From: Megascapheus bottae
Lineage: Eukaryota > Chordata > Mammalia > Rodentia > Geomyidae
Assembly: GCA_024803745.1 (NCBI GenBank)
Contig: JANJXV010000004.1
Location: forward strand, 44,942,358 to 45,006,357
Reading direction: 5' to 3'
DNA length: 64,000 bases
Shown: piece by piece, positions 10,640-22,145 of the stretch
Layout: every line of letters begins with the position of its first letter
Numbering within the stretch: the first letter of the stretch is position 1
The notes under the pieces: generated by a model
The model's database searches: none
Seen by the model: the letters and a program-made list of their open reading frames with translations, nothing else
What the model was told of the DNA's origin: nothing
Translations under genes and position numbers: made by a program

Positions 10640-11060
10640 GTCTTCGAATTCTATGTCCAGCTATTCCACACTGCTGGCCTCTACACTGTCTTCTGACCTG
10701 CCTCCCTGTGCTGTTCCTGACACTTCACCATCTTTACACTGGCCATCTTTTGAAACCTGGGTGAGATAGACTGCTCTACTCAAAAACTACCAAGTCCTTT
10801 CTATTCAAATAAAAGCCAAAAAACAAAAGCCCTTTACAGTGCCTACAAGGTTCTACATGGGCTTCTTCCATCTCTGCTCACTACCTGGCTTCCACACATG
10901 ACTCTTGCATATGTTCAGTCCACACCAATCATAGTGGTACCCTGCTCTTTGTGGACTTACTGAAGGGCTTGCCTCCTTTACTTCCCTTCAATGAACAATC
11001 TAACCATCCTAGAGGAAATGCCCCCAGCATTCCCTGCCCCCCTTTTCTGATTTTTACCTC
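10640..11060 (+). mobile_element. L2-like LINE remnant
   Basis: CAGTGCCTACAAGGTTCTAC, CATCTCTGCTCACTACCTGG and the following Leu/Phe/Pro-rich text resemble the mammalian-wide L2 3' region. It is strongly decayed and could also be another ancient LINE. Confidence 0.45.
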
Positions 11061-11495
11061 CATCATTCTTACTGCTACTATAAAAGTATTTATTGGCTAT
11101 GGGAAACAAGGAATTTTGATTGGTTTTGCTCATTGCTACATAATCTGCATCTGCAAAATATCATCATACTTGTAGCACTATATTTCTTAGATTAGTAAAC
11201 GAAGGCAGACACATAAATTCTAAACCCTCATGCACGGACATTAGGTGTGCTCTAGAAATCAAGACTGCTTGTAGAGACTTGCCAAAAGTAAATTACCGAC
11301 CTGATGATCACCTTGCACTGTCTGTCAGAGGAAAGTATACTGAAACTCAATAAGCCGTGGATGAGGATAATGATAATGATGATAAGGACGAGATGGAGGA
11401 GGGAGGAATGACGACAACGATAAACAGTAACAACCAAGGGTGATAATAATGAAAAACGGTGCCTTTAAATGGCAATGGATCCTGTGTACTACAAG
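11061..11495. other. Intergenic unique sequence
   Basis: AT-rich sequence with an imperfect GATAATGATGATAAG purine stretch (11366-11410). No gene evidence is seen. Confidence 0.55.
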
Positions 11496-11499
11496 CCTA

Positions 11500-11745
11500 G
11501 ACAGGCGTAGTGGCTCACACCTGTAATCCTAGCTACTCAGGAGGCCGAGATCTGAGGATCATGGTTCAAAGCCAGCCCAGGCACTAAAGTCCAAAAGACT
11601 CATCTCCAGTTAATCTCTAGAAAACAGGAAGTGGTGCTGTGGCTCCAGGGGTAGGGTGGTAGCCTTGAGCTAAAGAGCTCAGGGACAACACCCAGTCCCA
11701 GAGTTCAAGCCCCATGACCAATAAAAATAAAACAAAATCAAGCCT
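11500..11745 (+). mobile_element. B1-ID dimeric SINE, nearly complete
   Basis: A clear Alu/B1-like head (GTAGTGGCTCACACCTGTAA) is joined via CTCCAGTTAATC to the ID-like half (GTGGCTCCAGGGGTAGGGTG), ending AGTTCAAGCCCCATGACCAA. Confidence 0.9.
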
Positions 11746-11749
11746 CTCA

Positions 11750-11947
11750 GTGCCTGGTGGCTCAAACCTGTAACCTGTAATCCTAACTGTTCAGGAAGCT
11801 AAAATCTAAAATCCAGCCTGAGCTAGGAGAGTTTATCTCCAGTTAACCAGCCAAGAAAGGAAGTGAGGGTGGGGTGTGGCTCAAGTGGTAGGGTGCCTAC
11901 CTTGTCTAAAAAAACTAAGCAAGAACATGAGGCCTAGACAAGCCCAG

Positions 11948-11948
<1 letters not shown>
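11750..11948 (+). mobile_element. Second B1-ID dimeric SINE in tandem
   Basis: It starts TGCCTGGTGGCTCAAACCTG and ends near AGGCCTAGACAAGCCCAGG, where the CA microsatellite has grown at its tail. Confidence 0.75.
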
Positions 11949-12001
<53 letters not shown>

Positions 12002-12019
12002 CAGATAAGGCCCACAGTT

Positions 12020-12066
<47 letters not shown>

Positions 12067-12090
12067 CACTTCAGATAAGGCCCACAGTTC
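11949..12090. repeat. Compound (CA)n with a 70-bp tandem duplication
   Basis: Two long (CA)n tracts (about 11950-11999 and 12022-12064) are each followed by the identical 22-mer starting CTTCAGATAAGG and ending CCCACAGTTC (11999-12020 and 12069-12090). The 70-bp offset indicates duplication of tract plus flank. Confidence 0.95.
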
Positions 12091-12094
12091 TGGC

Positions 12095-12277
12095 TCTCTA
12101 TCGTTTTTGCCAGTCCTGGGCTTGAACAGGGCCTGAACACTGTTCTTGGGTTTTCTCAAGGCTAGAGCTCTACCACTTGAGCCTCAGCACCACTTCTGGC
12201 TTTTTTCTATGTGTTGCCAAAGAATCAGACCCTGGTCTTCGTACATGCTAGCCAAGCACTCTACCACTAGGCCATTC
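12095..12277 (-). mobile_element. ID-ID dimeric SINE, antisense
   Basis: TTTTTGCCAGTCCTGGGCTT through CACTCTACCACTAGGCCATT is the reversed dimer. A short deletion lies near the reversed box B. Confidence 0.85.
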
Positions 12278-12540
12278 TGCTTTCAGGAATTAAGAAGTCT
12301 ACATTTTAGCAACATAAAACATTAAAAACTTGAATTTAGTAAATTTTATTATATTTCCAGGCTCTCAAAAATGCTAATGGTCGTTGACTACAGATCCTAA
12401 AAGACTGCATCTTAAGAAATGTAATAGCTTTAAAAAAAAAATTAAAAAGAAATGTAGAATCGTAATGATTCCTGAAAATATTTAGTCTCGCAATTTCAAC
12501 ATTAATCCTCCCCCTCTCCATTATAAAAAAAATTCCATCC

Positions 12541-12785
12541 TAGCCAGGCACAGTGGCCTGTGATAATCCTAGCTACTAAGGAGGCTGAGATCTGAGGTTC
12601 ACAGTTCAAAGCCAGCCTGGGCACTAAAGACCATGAAACTCTTATCTCCAATTAATCACTGAAAAATGGGAAGTGGGACTGTGGCTCAAGGGTAGGGCAG
12701 TAGCCTTAAGCTGAAGAGCTCAGGGATAGTGCCCAGGCCCAGAGTTCAAGCCCCATGACCCACAAAAACAAAACAAAACAAAAAT
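12541..12785 (+). mobile_element. B1-ID dimeric SINE with (CAAAA)n tail
   Basis: A complete head and ID-like half are present, and the tail is ACAAAACAAAACAAAA. Confidence 0.9.
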
Positions 12786-13217
12786 CCCTTCCTATTTTGG
12801 AGGGGTTTGGTATTTAAGACCTTTAAATAAGGCATAAATTGTTCTGTGTTTTTGAATCTTTTTCCCAATATTTGATATATCAACATGAGATAGATCTTGT
12901 GATATTGTTCAGATGTTAGATTCAGGCTGACCCAAAGACAACTTTTGTACCAGACTGCCATATTTGGTGGAAGCCTAAGTTTTTATTGCTATTTGTCAAT
13001 TATAATTTGGAGAGTCAGTTTAAAATGAATTTAAGTTTCATAAGCAGTATCTTGTCCATAAACTGATGTTAACCATTTTATAGAGACCTCCTGACTGCTT
13101 CAAATTCCCTGGAGAAATTTATAATACTAAAAGAAATAATGTTTGACATTATGGCTATGCTAAATATCATGACATGATTATGTCACAATGGATATATGCA
13201 TTAAAACATACATTGTA
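12786..13217. other. Intergenic unique sequence
   Basis: AT-rich; no repeat or gene signature is recognised. Confidence 0.5.
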
Positions 13218-13460
13218 GTCAGGTACTGGTGGCCCATGCCTTAAGACTAACTACCTACTCAGGAGACTGAGATCTAATGATTGTGGTTCAAAGCCAGCCC
13301 TAGCAGGAAAGTCCATGAGACTCTTATCTCCAATTAACCACTAGAAAACCAGAAGTGGAGCTGTGGCTTGAAGAGAGCACTAGCCTTGAGCTAAAGAGTT
13401 TAGAAACAGTGCCCAGGCCTTAAGTTTAAGCCTGATAACTTACCAAAAAGAAACAAAAAC
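13218..13460 (+). mobile_element. B1-ID dimeric SINE
   Basis: AGTCAGGTACTGGTGGCCCA, CAGGAGACTGAGATCTAATG and the ID-like half with CTAGCCTTGAGCTAAAGAG are present. Confidence 0.85.
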
Positions 13461-14004
13461 GTACCTCATCAATACATGTAATTTTTCTATATCTATTAAA
13501 AGCAAAATAACTTTTAAATCAGATGGGCTTAAACCACAGAAGAGAAAGTAAGGGTTAGAATGAAGAAAAACTTCATGTGTTTAAGAAATAATAAACAAGC
13601 AAACTACCAACAGTTTCTTTCCCCCAAACTTCAGGGCACACTGAAAACCAATCTTTGCATAGTTCCCTAAAGTAATGAAAGTGTGTAATAGACATGCTAA
13701 CAGAGAATAGCAATAATGTCAACTGAGCTTTCCAGTAATGAAGCTCTCCTAAACAATGTGAAAATGGCCTATTTATGGGCAGTCATCTATCAAGAAATGA
13801 GCATCTTTACCCATGGTACTTTAGCTCAGTCTTACCAGAAATTATACTCTGCTTCCTGACTACTAAAACTTGATGTCCCACAGAAGCAATCAGCATAAAT
13901 TATTGTGAAGAACTCGTTTGACTGTATCAAAGGGAAGCAATGTTTTTTAATGTGTGTCTGCAAGGCTACTTTCCACCATGGATCGAACCATGGATCCCAT
14001 CCAT

Positions 14005-14232
14005 AGTAGCTGGACGCAGTAGCTCTCACCTGTAATCCTAGCTACTCAAGAGGCTGAAATCTAAGGATAGCAGTTCAAAGCCAGCGTAGGCACTGATATC
14101 AATGAGACTCTTCAATTAACCCTCAGAAGACCAGAACTGGTGCTGTGGCTCAAGGGCCTTGAGCTGAAGAGCTCAGGGACAACTTCCAGGCCCAGAGTTC
14201 AAGTCCCATGACCAACAAAAAAAAAAAAGATG
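14005..14232 (+). mobile_element. B1-ID dimeric SINE
   Basis: AGCTGGACGCAGTAGCTCTC, CACCTGTAATCCTAGCTACT and a shortened ID-like half end in AAAAAAAAAAAA. Confidence 0.88.
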
Positions 14233-15345
14233 AAGGACAGTATATCTGATAGATTGTCTCATTTCCCATTTCCTCCCCTATAGGAACAGGTATGTGATCC
14301 CATTTATCAAATCAGTTATTGATATGCAAATGATGAGAAAATGATAAAGTATTCGTGGAAGTCTTAAGTCTACACAGATTCATTTTCAAGGTTCCAGCAA
14401 GATATTTGTGCCTGGAGAGGAACTCATCTGTGTTCCATTTCTTTGTTCCAATTTCCACTCCCAGAATGCAAACGCATTTACACTTTCAGTATAGAGCAGC
14501 ACACACACAAGAACATGAAACACTTCCTTGTATCTTTCTTGGATCCATGTTCTTCTAATGGACTAGTGAAAGGTACCTAGAAAGTCTGGGCGGTGAAGAA
14601 GAATTTCTGCCTGCTTCATTTCTCCCTTTTGAAATTTCAAAGACCAACTGCACCTTTTTCCCTTCATATACATACCTGGGGCTATTTTTGATGTTCTGGT
14701 GCCCAGTTGATAGAAGCAAAACTCACTCTGGAAGCACAACAGCTTTGGAGAGCAAGACTGTGGGCTGCCTCACAAATGCCACTAGCATTTGGAATGCAAA
14801 GTGTGTGGCACCAGAAAGTAGGTTCTCTGATGTGCTTTAAAGCATTTATGCCCTTTCCCTAATATTCCAGGCAGAACCCATTCTGCACAATCTTCCTGGA
14901 AGTGTTGTTTCTCCCATATTTGCATAAGCATGAAAATGAATTTCAGTATTTTCTGTAAAAACCTAGCCCCTTTTCCTTTTAAAAAGAAATATTGCATTTT
15001 TTCAGAAGCAACTATTTTTAAACTCTTTTATCCAGCTTCTGAAGTTAATTCTAACAACAAAAAATTAGGAATGAACAAATTATGGCACTGGCTTCTAATA
15101 TACGGCTGCCAGCACAGAAGGTGATGTGAACAACACAGACATCTTTGCAAAACCCCAGTCTTATTTTCTGATTTTTTTAGAAAAATACATTCCTCTAAAA
15201 GTACATTAGCCCACAAGTGTCCTTTAGAGATTCTGAAATATTGGAGAAATCCTTGGATTGTAGCAGAGAACATTCTCCATGGACAATTCTAATCCATTAT
15301 AGAAACATAACAGTACCCAGATCATATAATATACCACAGCAATCA
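14233..15345. other. Intergenic unique sequence
   Basis: This 1.1 kb has no SINE or L1. Open frames on both strands are short and domain-free. It borders the motif-rich block at 15350. Confidence 0.5.
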
Positions 15346-15349
15346 GCCT

Positions 15350-15660
15350 GGCTTCTGTCCATCTTATAAAATGCTATAACTCAGAAACAGCAAACCGGCT
15401 GCTGTTTGCAACAATTCAGCCCAGAACGATCGACTCTCAATTGATTGTTACTTTTCATGCAGAAAATGACTGTACATCTGCATCTTCTATTTCCATTTTG
15501 TCATTTCGTTATCTCTGCTCATTGTGTTAATTATTTTTGGATGCTTCATCCCATCCCCAAACAATATAGCTGAAATACTCATGAGGGTGCATTGCGTAAA
15601 TATTGAATGTGCTAAAGACAGAGTCTGAGGTAATTCAGAATGAATTTAACTAAGTTGATT
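15350..15660. promoter_or_regulatory. Candidate conserved non-coding element
   Basis: This repeat-free stretch has CAATTGATTG (15438-15447), TTAATTAT (15527-15534) and a C/EBP-like ATTGCGTAA (15591-15599). Texture and motif mix suggest a developmental enhancer; no alignment was available. Confidence 0.35.
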
Positions 15661-16139
15661 GGAATCCGTTTTTATTTAGGAACTCTTCCAGGGACCATCC
15701 TGACATATTTAAAATAACTATTCACAGAGGTGCAATTCGCTTGTGCATTCCAACAAATCCATAAATCAGCAATCAGAACAAAAATACATGCATTATGATG
15801 CTGGGAAACAGCTAAAAAGGGACTCAGGAAGACGTTACCAATTACAGTAATCAAAACCCTAGGAAAATTCTTCAGAACAAAAATGTTTTAATAAAGTCAG
15901 ATGAAGATAATGCAACGATGATGAGGTGCTAGAATGGGACAGGGAGATGTAAAGTACACAAGGCTGTAATTATGGATGGTTTTGCAGATTCTGCGGACAG
16001 AAAATAAAATTTGTTCTACCTGATGAGCCCAGAAATGGTGTTGTAATGAAAAGTCTAGCGTGTTGTGTTGGTTTTGAATGATGTCATAGATCTGACACCA
16101 AAAGTACATACGATTGAGCTGCATGAACTAAATCAACAG

Positions 16140-16912
16140 AGGAAGAAAGCAACCAACAAAATAGAAGAAAATATTTACATGTCATGTGTCTGACCAAGGA
16201 TTAACATCCAGAATACGTAGAGAACTCCTAAAGCTTAACAGAAAACACAAACAACTTGATTTTTAAATAAAGACAAGAGAATTTACAGACATTTCTACAG
16301 AGAAAATGAGCAGAAGGCAAATAAGTACGTGAAAAGATGCTTAACATCACTAGCTATTTTTTCAAATGCTATTCGGAGCTGCAGCGACATACCACTTTAT
16401 ATCCATTAGAGAACGTTTAACTACTTTTTTTTAACTCCAAGAATAGGTATTGGCAAGGATGTAGTAAAACTGGAGTTCTTATGTACTTATAAACCTTGTG
16501 AAAACTGTTGCTAAAACATTAAAAATACTATTGCAAAATAGTACATAATGTGATGTGAAGGACTGACTTCAGGAGAGAGAATTGGGGGCTACTGTTTACT
16601 TAAAAATACTTAAGATGGTGGTTTAGTATAGGCAAAATATGGAATCAACCCAGATACCCCTTAGTGGATGAATGAATCACGAAAATGTGATATATATACA
16701 CAATGGAATTTGACTCCTCCATCAGAAAGAGTGATATTGTACCATTCATAAGGAAATGAAAAGACTTAGAAAAAACTATATTAAGCTAAGTAAGCCAGAC
16801 CCAAAGAACCATAGGCTGCATGATTTCCCTGTACTCATTACCTGAATTATTCAGCTGTAACCCTCTGTATATTACCTTTACAATAACAAAATATATATTT
16901 TTTTAAATATTT
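16140..16912 (+). mobile_element. LINE-1 ORF2 3' end and 3' UTR
   Basis: It reads through the L1 ORF2 C-terminus (for example GACCAAGGATTAACATCCAG, then ATCAACCCAGATACCCCTTA and CACAATGGAATTTGACTCC) and ends in the typical GTAACCCTCTGTATATTACC-like terminus. Many stops and small deletions are present. Confidence 0.85.
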
Positions 16913-16914
16913 GA

Positions 16915-17109
16915 CACTGGGCTGGGAATGTGACCTAGTAATAGAGTGCTTGCCTAGAATGCACAAAGCCTGGATTTGATTCGCTGAACCTCATACATAG
17001 AAAAATCCGGAAGACATACTGTGGCTTAAGAGGTACAGCGCTAGCCTTGAGAAAGCTCAAAGACAGTGCCCAGGCACTGAGTTCAAGTCCAAGGACTAGC
17101 AAAAAAAAA
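16915..17109 (+). mobile_element. ID-ID dimeric SINE
   Basis: GGGCTGGGAATGTGACCTAG head, ID-like 3' half and a poly(A) at 17100-17109. More diverged than the next copy. Confidence 0.85.
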
Positions 17110-17125
17110 TTGACTTGGTATATTT

Positions 17126-17325
17126 TTTTTTGCCAGTCCTGGGCTTAAGCTCAGGGCCTAAGGACTGTCCTTGGATTTTTCTCAAGGTTAGAACTCTACC
17201 ACTTGAGCTTCAGCACCATTTCTGGCTTTTTCTAAGTATGTGGTACCAAGGAATCGAACCCGGGTCTTCATGCATGCTAGGCAAGCACTCTACCACTAGG
17301 CCAAACTCCCAGGCCATGACTTGGT
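17126..17325 (-). mobile_element. ID-ID dimeric SINE, antisense, with target-site duplication
   Basis: TGACTTGGTATATT occurs at 17112-17125 and again at about 17317-17330, flanking the antisense copy. Boxes A and B are intact in reverse. Confidence 0.92.
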
Positions 17326-17654
17326 ATATTTAATGTTATATATGTATATTATCTTAGTGTAAAATATGCTATTTTAAGAAAAACTCAAATATCTTGGACC
17401 AAAGCAATGAAAGACAAGAACAGATGACTCACATAGGTTTACTTTTAAAAGCACAAGATACTATGATGTACAGCTAGAATTATTCATCTCAACAGGAAGC
17501 TCTATGACCCCTCTCTACAGAGACTCTGTATCCTACTTTTGTGTTTAATAAGCTTGCTGTTTTTTTTAAACAAAAAGTAAAATACGCAGGGAACTTTCTA
17601 GATCATTTCACCAGTCTTATTTCACTGAAGATAATATTTCAAAAAACATCTATC

Positions 17655-18178
17655 AGGTCAGTAGGCATGAGAGGCTTATGGCTATAATCCTAGCTACTCA
17701 GAAGGCTGAAATCTGGGAACCATGCTTCAAAGCCAGCCCAGGCAGGAAAGTCTATGAGACTCTTATCTTCAATTAACCACCAGAAAGCCAGAAGTAGATC
17801 TATAACCCAAGTAACAAAGTGGTAGCCATGAGCAAAAAAGCTCAGTGGGGTAAGACAAGCTCAGAAAAACAAATAATGCATAACCTGTCTCATATGTGGA
17901 AGCTAGATCTAAAATATAACTGGACATGATAATCTATACAAGGCTCTAGGCATTTGTTAACAGTCAGATTGGAGGAGGATATACACTTAAGGGAGAAACA
18001 CAAAGGTGCAACTACTCTGAACTTTTTTGCTTTTGAAATGTATTTATTACCTGACTTATAAAATGTTAAATCCCCTGTACAACACCTTAATAAGAACAAT
18101 AAAGTTCTATTTTTAAAAGGCTCAAGGACAGCATACAGGCATTGAGTTCAAGCCCTATGACTGACACAAATAAACAAA
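17655..18178 (+). mobile_element. B1-ID dimeric SINE split by an L1
   Basis: The head and part of the ID-like half lie at 17655-17850. The remainder (GGCTCAAGGACAGCATACAG to AGTTCAAGCCCTATGACTGA) resumes at 18119. Confidence 0.8.
17851..18118 (+). mobile_element. 5'-truncated LINE-1 3' UTR inserted in a SINE
   Basis: It matches the 3' end of the larger L1 just downstream (shared AGTTAGATCTAAAA-like, GAATCACAAAGGTGCAA-like and ACCTGACTTATAA-like segments) and ends in an A-rich tail before the SINE resumes. Confidence 0.75.
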
Positions 18179-18179
18179 A

Positions 18180-19600
18180 ATGAGATCATGTCCAAGGTCT
18201 TATTCAGGAAGCCAGAGATCTTCATAGTATGTGAACTAAGCCAGACTCAGACAATCATTACATTTTCCCTCACAGCTAGTCTGTAAAAACAAAAGACTTG
18301 AAAGTAGAAGGGACTCAATTTGGAAAATGGGAAAGAAGAAAGAGAGAGAAGACATGAGAAGGTAACAAACACCATATTCATGCATGAAAAGTGATATAGA
18401 GTGCTAAGGACATAGTTACTAAACTAGAAAGACAGCCACCCAATTAGGAAAAGATCTTTTCCAGCGGTACATCAGAAAAAAGCCTGCTATCCAATATATA
18501 CAAAGAACTCAAGAAACTAAACCCTCCCAAACTTAAACCAATCACTAAATGGGCAACGAGCTAAGGAAAGACATCTTAAAAGAAAAGGTAAAGATGACAA
18601 AAGAAATACATGAGAAAGTGCTCATCATCCCTGGCCATAAAAAAAAAACACAAATCAAAACAAACCTGAGATTCCATTTCACCCCAATTAGATTGGCCAA
18701 CATTTTGAATTTGAACAACAAATCCTGGTGGGGATGTAGGGAAAAAGGAACCCTACTGCATTGCTGGTGGGAATGTAAACTAGCACAGCCACTGTGGAAA
18801 GCAGTCTGGAGGTTCCTAAAACACTTAACATAGACCTTCCCCATGACCGAAGCTCATGAACCAGGATATGGTTCACATCCATGTTCACTGCCACACTACT
18901 CACAATAGCCAAGATGCCCCACAATAGATCCAAAAAATGTGGTACTTATCCATGATGAAATTTTACACTGACATTAGGAGAATAAAATAATGTCATTTGC
19001 AGGGAAATGGATGGAATCGAACAAATCCTGTTAAGCGAGGCGAGCCAAGCTCAGAGAGACAAACTTTATGTTCTCTCTGATTTGCAAAAGTTAGATCTAA
19101 AACTCATTGAGACATGACAAGTTACCCAAGCTTCTATATACTCACATACACTGAGACGAAAAAAGGATTATCTTAGGAGAGAATCACAAAGGTGCAATGC
19201 TTGAGCACCATTTCATATCTATACAAAATAATATACAGACTGAAACCAATTTCTAAGGCAGGGAAACAAGAATTTTAAACTTTTTTCTTTTTCTGATTAT
19301 TCTGTATTTTTTACCTCACAGAAGGTGTATTCGTGTGTATATCTTTGGGGTGTGGTGGGGGAGAGTAGGACACACAACATGAGAAAGACTGAAAAAGTGC
19401 AATGGTGGAGCTTACTGGACATGGATAAAAGTAAACTTGTGGGTGGAGATGGAAGGGCAAGAATTTGAGAGAATAAGAGAATGAACAATACTGTATGAAA
19501 AGAAATGTACTCATTGCCTGACTCATATAATTGTGACTTTTCTGTACATCACCTCTATAATAATAGTAATGTAAATTTTAAAAAGAAAGAAAGAAAATGT
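18180..19600 (+). mobile_element. LINE-1 ORF2 C-terminus and 3' UTR
   Basis: At 18549-18833 an open stretch reads RFHFTPIRLANILNL and GTLLHCWWECKLAQPLWKAV, the diagnostic end of L1 ORF2. The frame is then broken. The 3' UTR runs to about 19600 with an A-rich end. It is 5'-truncated with no reverse transcriptase core. The 18180-18420 part looks like a separate L1 3' end. Confidence 0.85.
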
Positions 19601-20039
19601 GGTAATGACACCTATTATAGAAAAGATAACATGTACCACAGAGGTGGGCAATTCCAAGCCCCCCACCCACCTCAGTGACCCCTCCCTCCCTCCTGCTCAT
19701 CACACACTTTGAATGTCATCTGGACTTGGAGATCACTTCTAATGGAAAGGCTGTGCAATCATTTTTAGATTGAATCTAAACAACTGTTATGTAGGTATAG
19801 CTGAATAGTAGAGAGGATGAAGATGCCTGTACATGGCCCTGGGTTCAATTCTCAGCAGAAGAAACAAAGAGAAGGTAAAGGGATAAGAGGAAAGGGCAGA
19901 GAAGGGAGAACACACTTAACTGCTAGTCAAGTTCACTTTAGGAATCATTCATTATTTGCTAAACAAATATGTTCTTTATTTTTAGTGAATGAACCCAGGA
20001 TCTTGTGCATCACAAGCATATTCTGTACCACTAAGCTCA
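19601..20039. other. Intergenic unique sequence with an ID-like remnant
   Basis: An ID-like remnant (TGGCCCTGGGTTCAATTCTC) lies near 19833-19852. Otherwise nothing is recognised. Confidence 0.5.
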
Positions 20040-20148
20040 GGCACTTTGTGTGTGTGTGTGTGTGTGTGTATCATGGAGCTTGAATTTGGCCTGTGTGTTG
20101 TCCCTGAGCTCTTCAGCTCAAGGCTACCTCCCTATCTTTGCCCAGGCT
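20040..20148 (-). mobile_element. (TG)n and antisense SINE fragment
   Basis: (TG)11 lies at 20047-20069, followed by the reversed ID-like half (GTTGTCCCTGAGCTCTTCAG, CTCAAGGCTACC). Confidence 0.75.
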
Positions 20149-21039
20149 CAATTTTTAATGCAGGGTTTCATCTAGGATGGTAAATGCATAGATTTCAGTA
20201 GGGGATGCTGAAACTGTAAAATAAAGGTACCATCAAGTGAAACTTCAGACCCCAGCTGTGGCTCCAGCTTCTCCTGCTTAGCCCCCAATGCATCATATAG
20301 TGGAACTGATGAGCAGGCTTCTCCCTTTCTGCTGATCTAAGGTCAATTGTAACAGAAAAATTTGGTGACTCTGTGGACATTTCGTCACAAGATGATTTTC
20401 TGGGAATGGCCAGAAATAATCACAAGTAGAACCTCTTTCTCTGCTTTCTCAGCCCAATGCAGCTCTGCCCCAGGACCCACAGTGGGGCTGCCAGGCTGCT
20501 GGTGATTCTGTCCAAACGTAAGAAATGGGAATCAGCCCTGTATGGTCTCTCTTGGCAGAACAGGATGGGCTCAGATGTCATCATGAATTAACAAGCATTC
20601 CTCCATGCTTCACGGTGGGGCAGAGGTCTTAAAGGGTTTTCTTCTAGTTTTGATTTACAGACTTTTAAAGCTGACATTTAAAGATGATTCCGCCCTTAGA
20701 GTCTGCTTGGCAAAATGCTTCTCCTTTGGGAGATAGGCTTCATTGTTCATAGTAACCATCTTTTTTTGTTTTATATTCCTTATTGCATATTGATAAGAAA
20801 AGAGAATTATCACCTCACAGTGTTACCTATAGCCAGAGAAGAAAACTACCCCTTATGTCATCACTGCCCCTCACGATGCCAAATAAAGAAAAGCCAGTTT
20901 GATAAGACATCAAATATAGCAACACACAAGAACTGCCTTGAAGGACTGTCACTCTGATACACACCCCAGTGAATGAGTGATCTATTTAAAGGAATGTCAC
21001 ACTTGTCAAAGCACAAGAAGCAATAAAAAGATCACATAT
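20149..21039. other. Intergenic unique sequence
   Basis: No repeat, promoter or exon signature is recognised over this 0.9 kb. Confidence 0.5.
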
Positions 21040-21202
21040 AAAATTCCTCTGTAGGGGGAAAACAAGATGAGGGGTTGGGGTGGGGAAGGGAAATGGGGAC
21101 CAAGACATGAGAAAGGGTATCAAACATTGTGAAGTAATGTACTTTCTAGCTGGTGAATATAATGTAACTCTTCTATTAATTACAATAAAAAATATATGAA
21201 AA
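21040..21202 (+). mobile_element. LINE-1 3' UTR fragment with G-quadruplex motif
   Basis: The terminal L1 3' UTR has a G-rich run at 21071-21098 (four runs of three or four G with short loops) and ends TGTAACTCTTCTATTAATTA, CAATAAAAAA. Confidence 0.8.
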
Positions 21203-21689
21203 AATTCCTTTGTTCTTTGAATCAGTTTTCAGAGCAATCTGTATCTCTCTTTGTATATATATATACATATATATATAGAATACATATATATAATATAATC
21301 TCATGGGCATCAGCAGAATAAATACACACTAAGCACAGAGCACATTCAACCAAAATTGAAGTAGCAAGTGCTTTAGAGAGGAAAAGACAGAAAGACTCGG
21401 CCATTGAAGATCTCCCTGGACTTCACAGTGCAAATCTACTCCACTGCTGCATGATTCTTGTTCTCAAATTGCAAGGCCTGAGCCTCTTTCCAGGCAAAAG
21501 TTCACCTGGTCTCCCCACCTAGTCCCCAGCCTTGCACAGAAGCAGTGTGTGAAAGAGTCTTATGCAACAAATACAAATTTCCAATCATAAACTCTAGGAC
21601 TAAAGTAGACTAGCAGAGCGAACTTAACTTTAGGATACTTTCTCCCACACAACCATCATGCTCATCCCCTCTTCTTTTACAAGCATCAG

Positions 21690-22145
21690 CTGAAGCCAGC
21701 ATCAGTATCTTACGCCTGTACATCTTAGCAACTCAAAAAGATCTGAGAGATCTGAGGGTTGAGGTTCAAAGCCAACCTGAGCAGGAAAAGTCCATGAGAC
21801 TCAGCTAGCCAGGAAGAAAGCTGGAAATAAAGGGGTAGCTCAAGTGGTACAGAGCCTAGTTTTGAACTTGGGACAGTACCAGGCCCTAAGTTAAGTCCCA
21901 ATACTATTACAAAAATAAATTTCTGAACAGGCAATGGTGGCTCAAACCTGTAATCTTAGCTACTTAGGAGACAGAGATCTGAGGTTGAAGCCAACCTGAA
22001 CAGATAAGTTTGTGAGATTCTTCTCTGCAATAAACCACCAAAAAGCCAGAAATATAGCTGTGGCTCCAGAAAGCTCAGGGATAGATAGTTCCTAGGCTCC
22101 GAATTCAAGCCCCAGGACTACCAGAAAATAATAACAATAATGATA
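21690..22145 (+). mobile_element. Two B1-ID dimeric SINEs in tandem
   Basis: The copies lie at about 21690-21915 and 21928-22145, both on the + strand. The second ends in an (AATAAC)n-like tail. Confidence 0.8.

Noticed and set aside
11876..12140. Open frames through the CA repeats (poly His-Thr or Val-Cys)
   Set aside because: Pure microsatellite translation.
18549..18833. 94-codon frame with GTLLHCWWECKL
   Set aside because: It is the C-terminal end of L1 ORF2 in a truncated, broken element, not a host gene.
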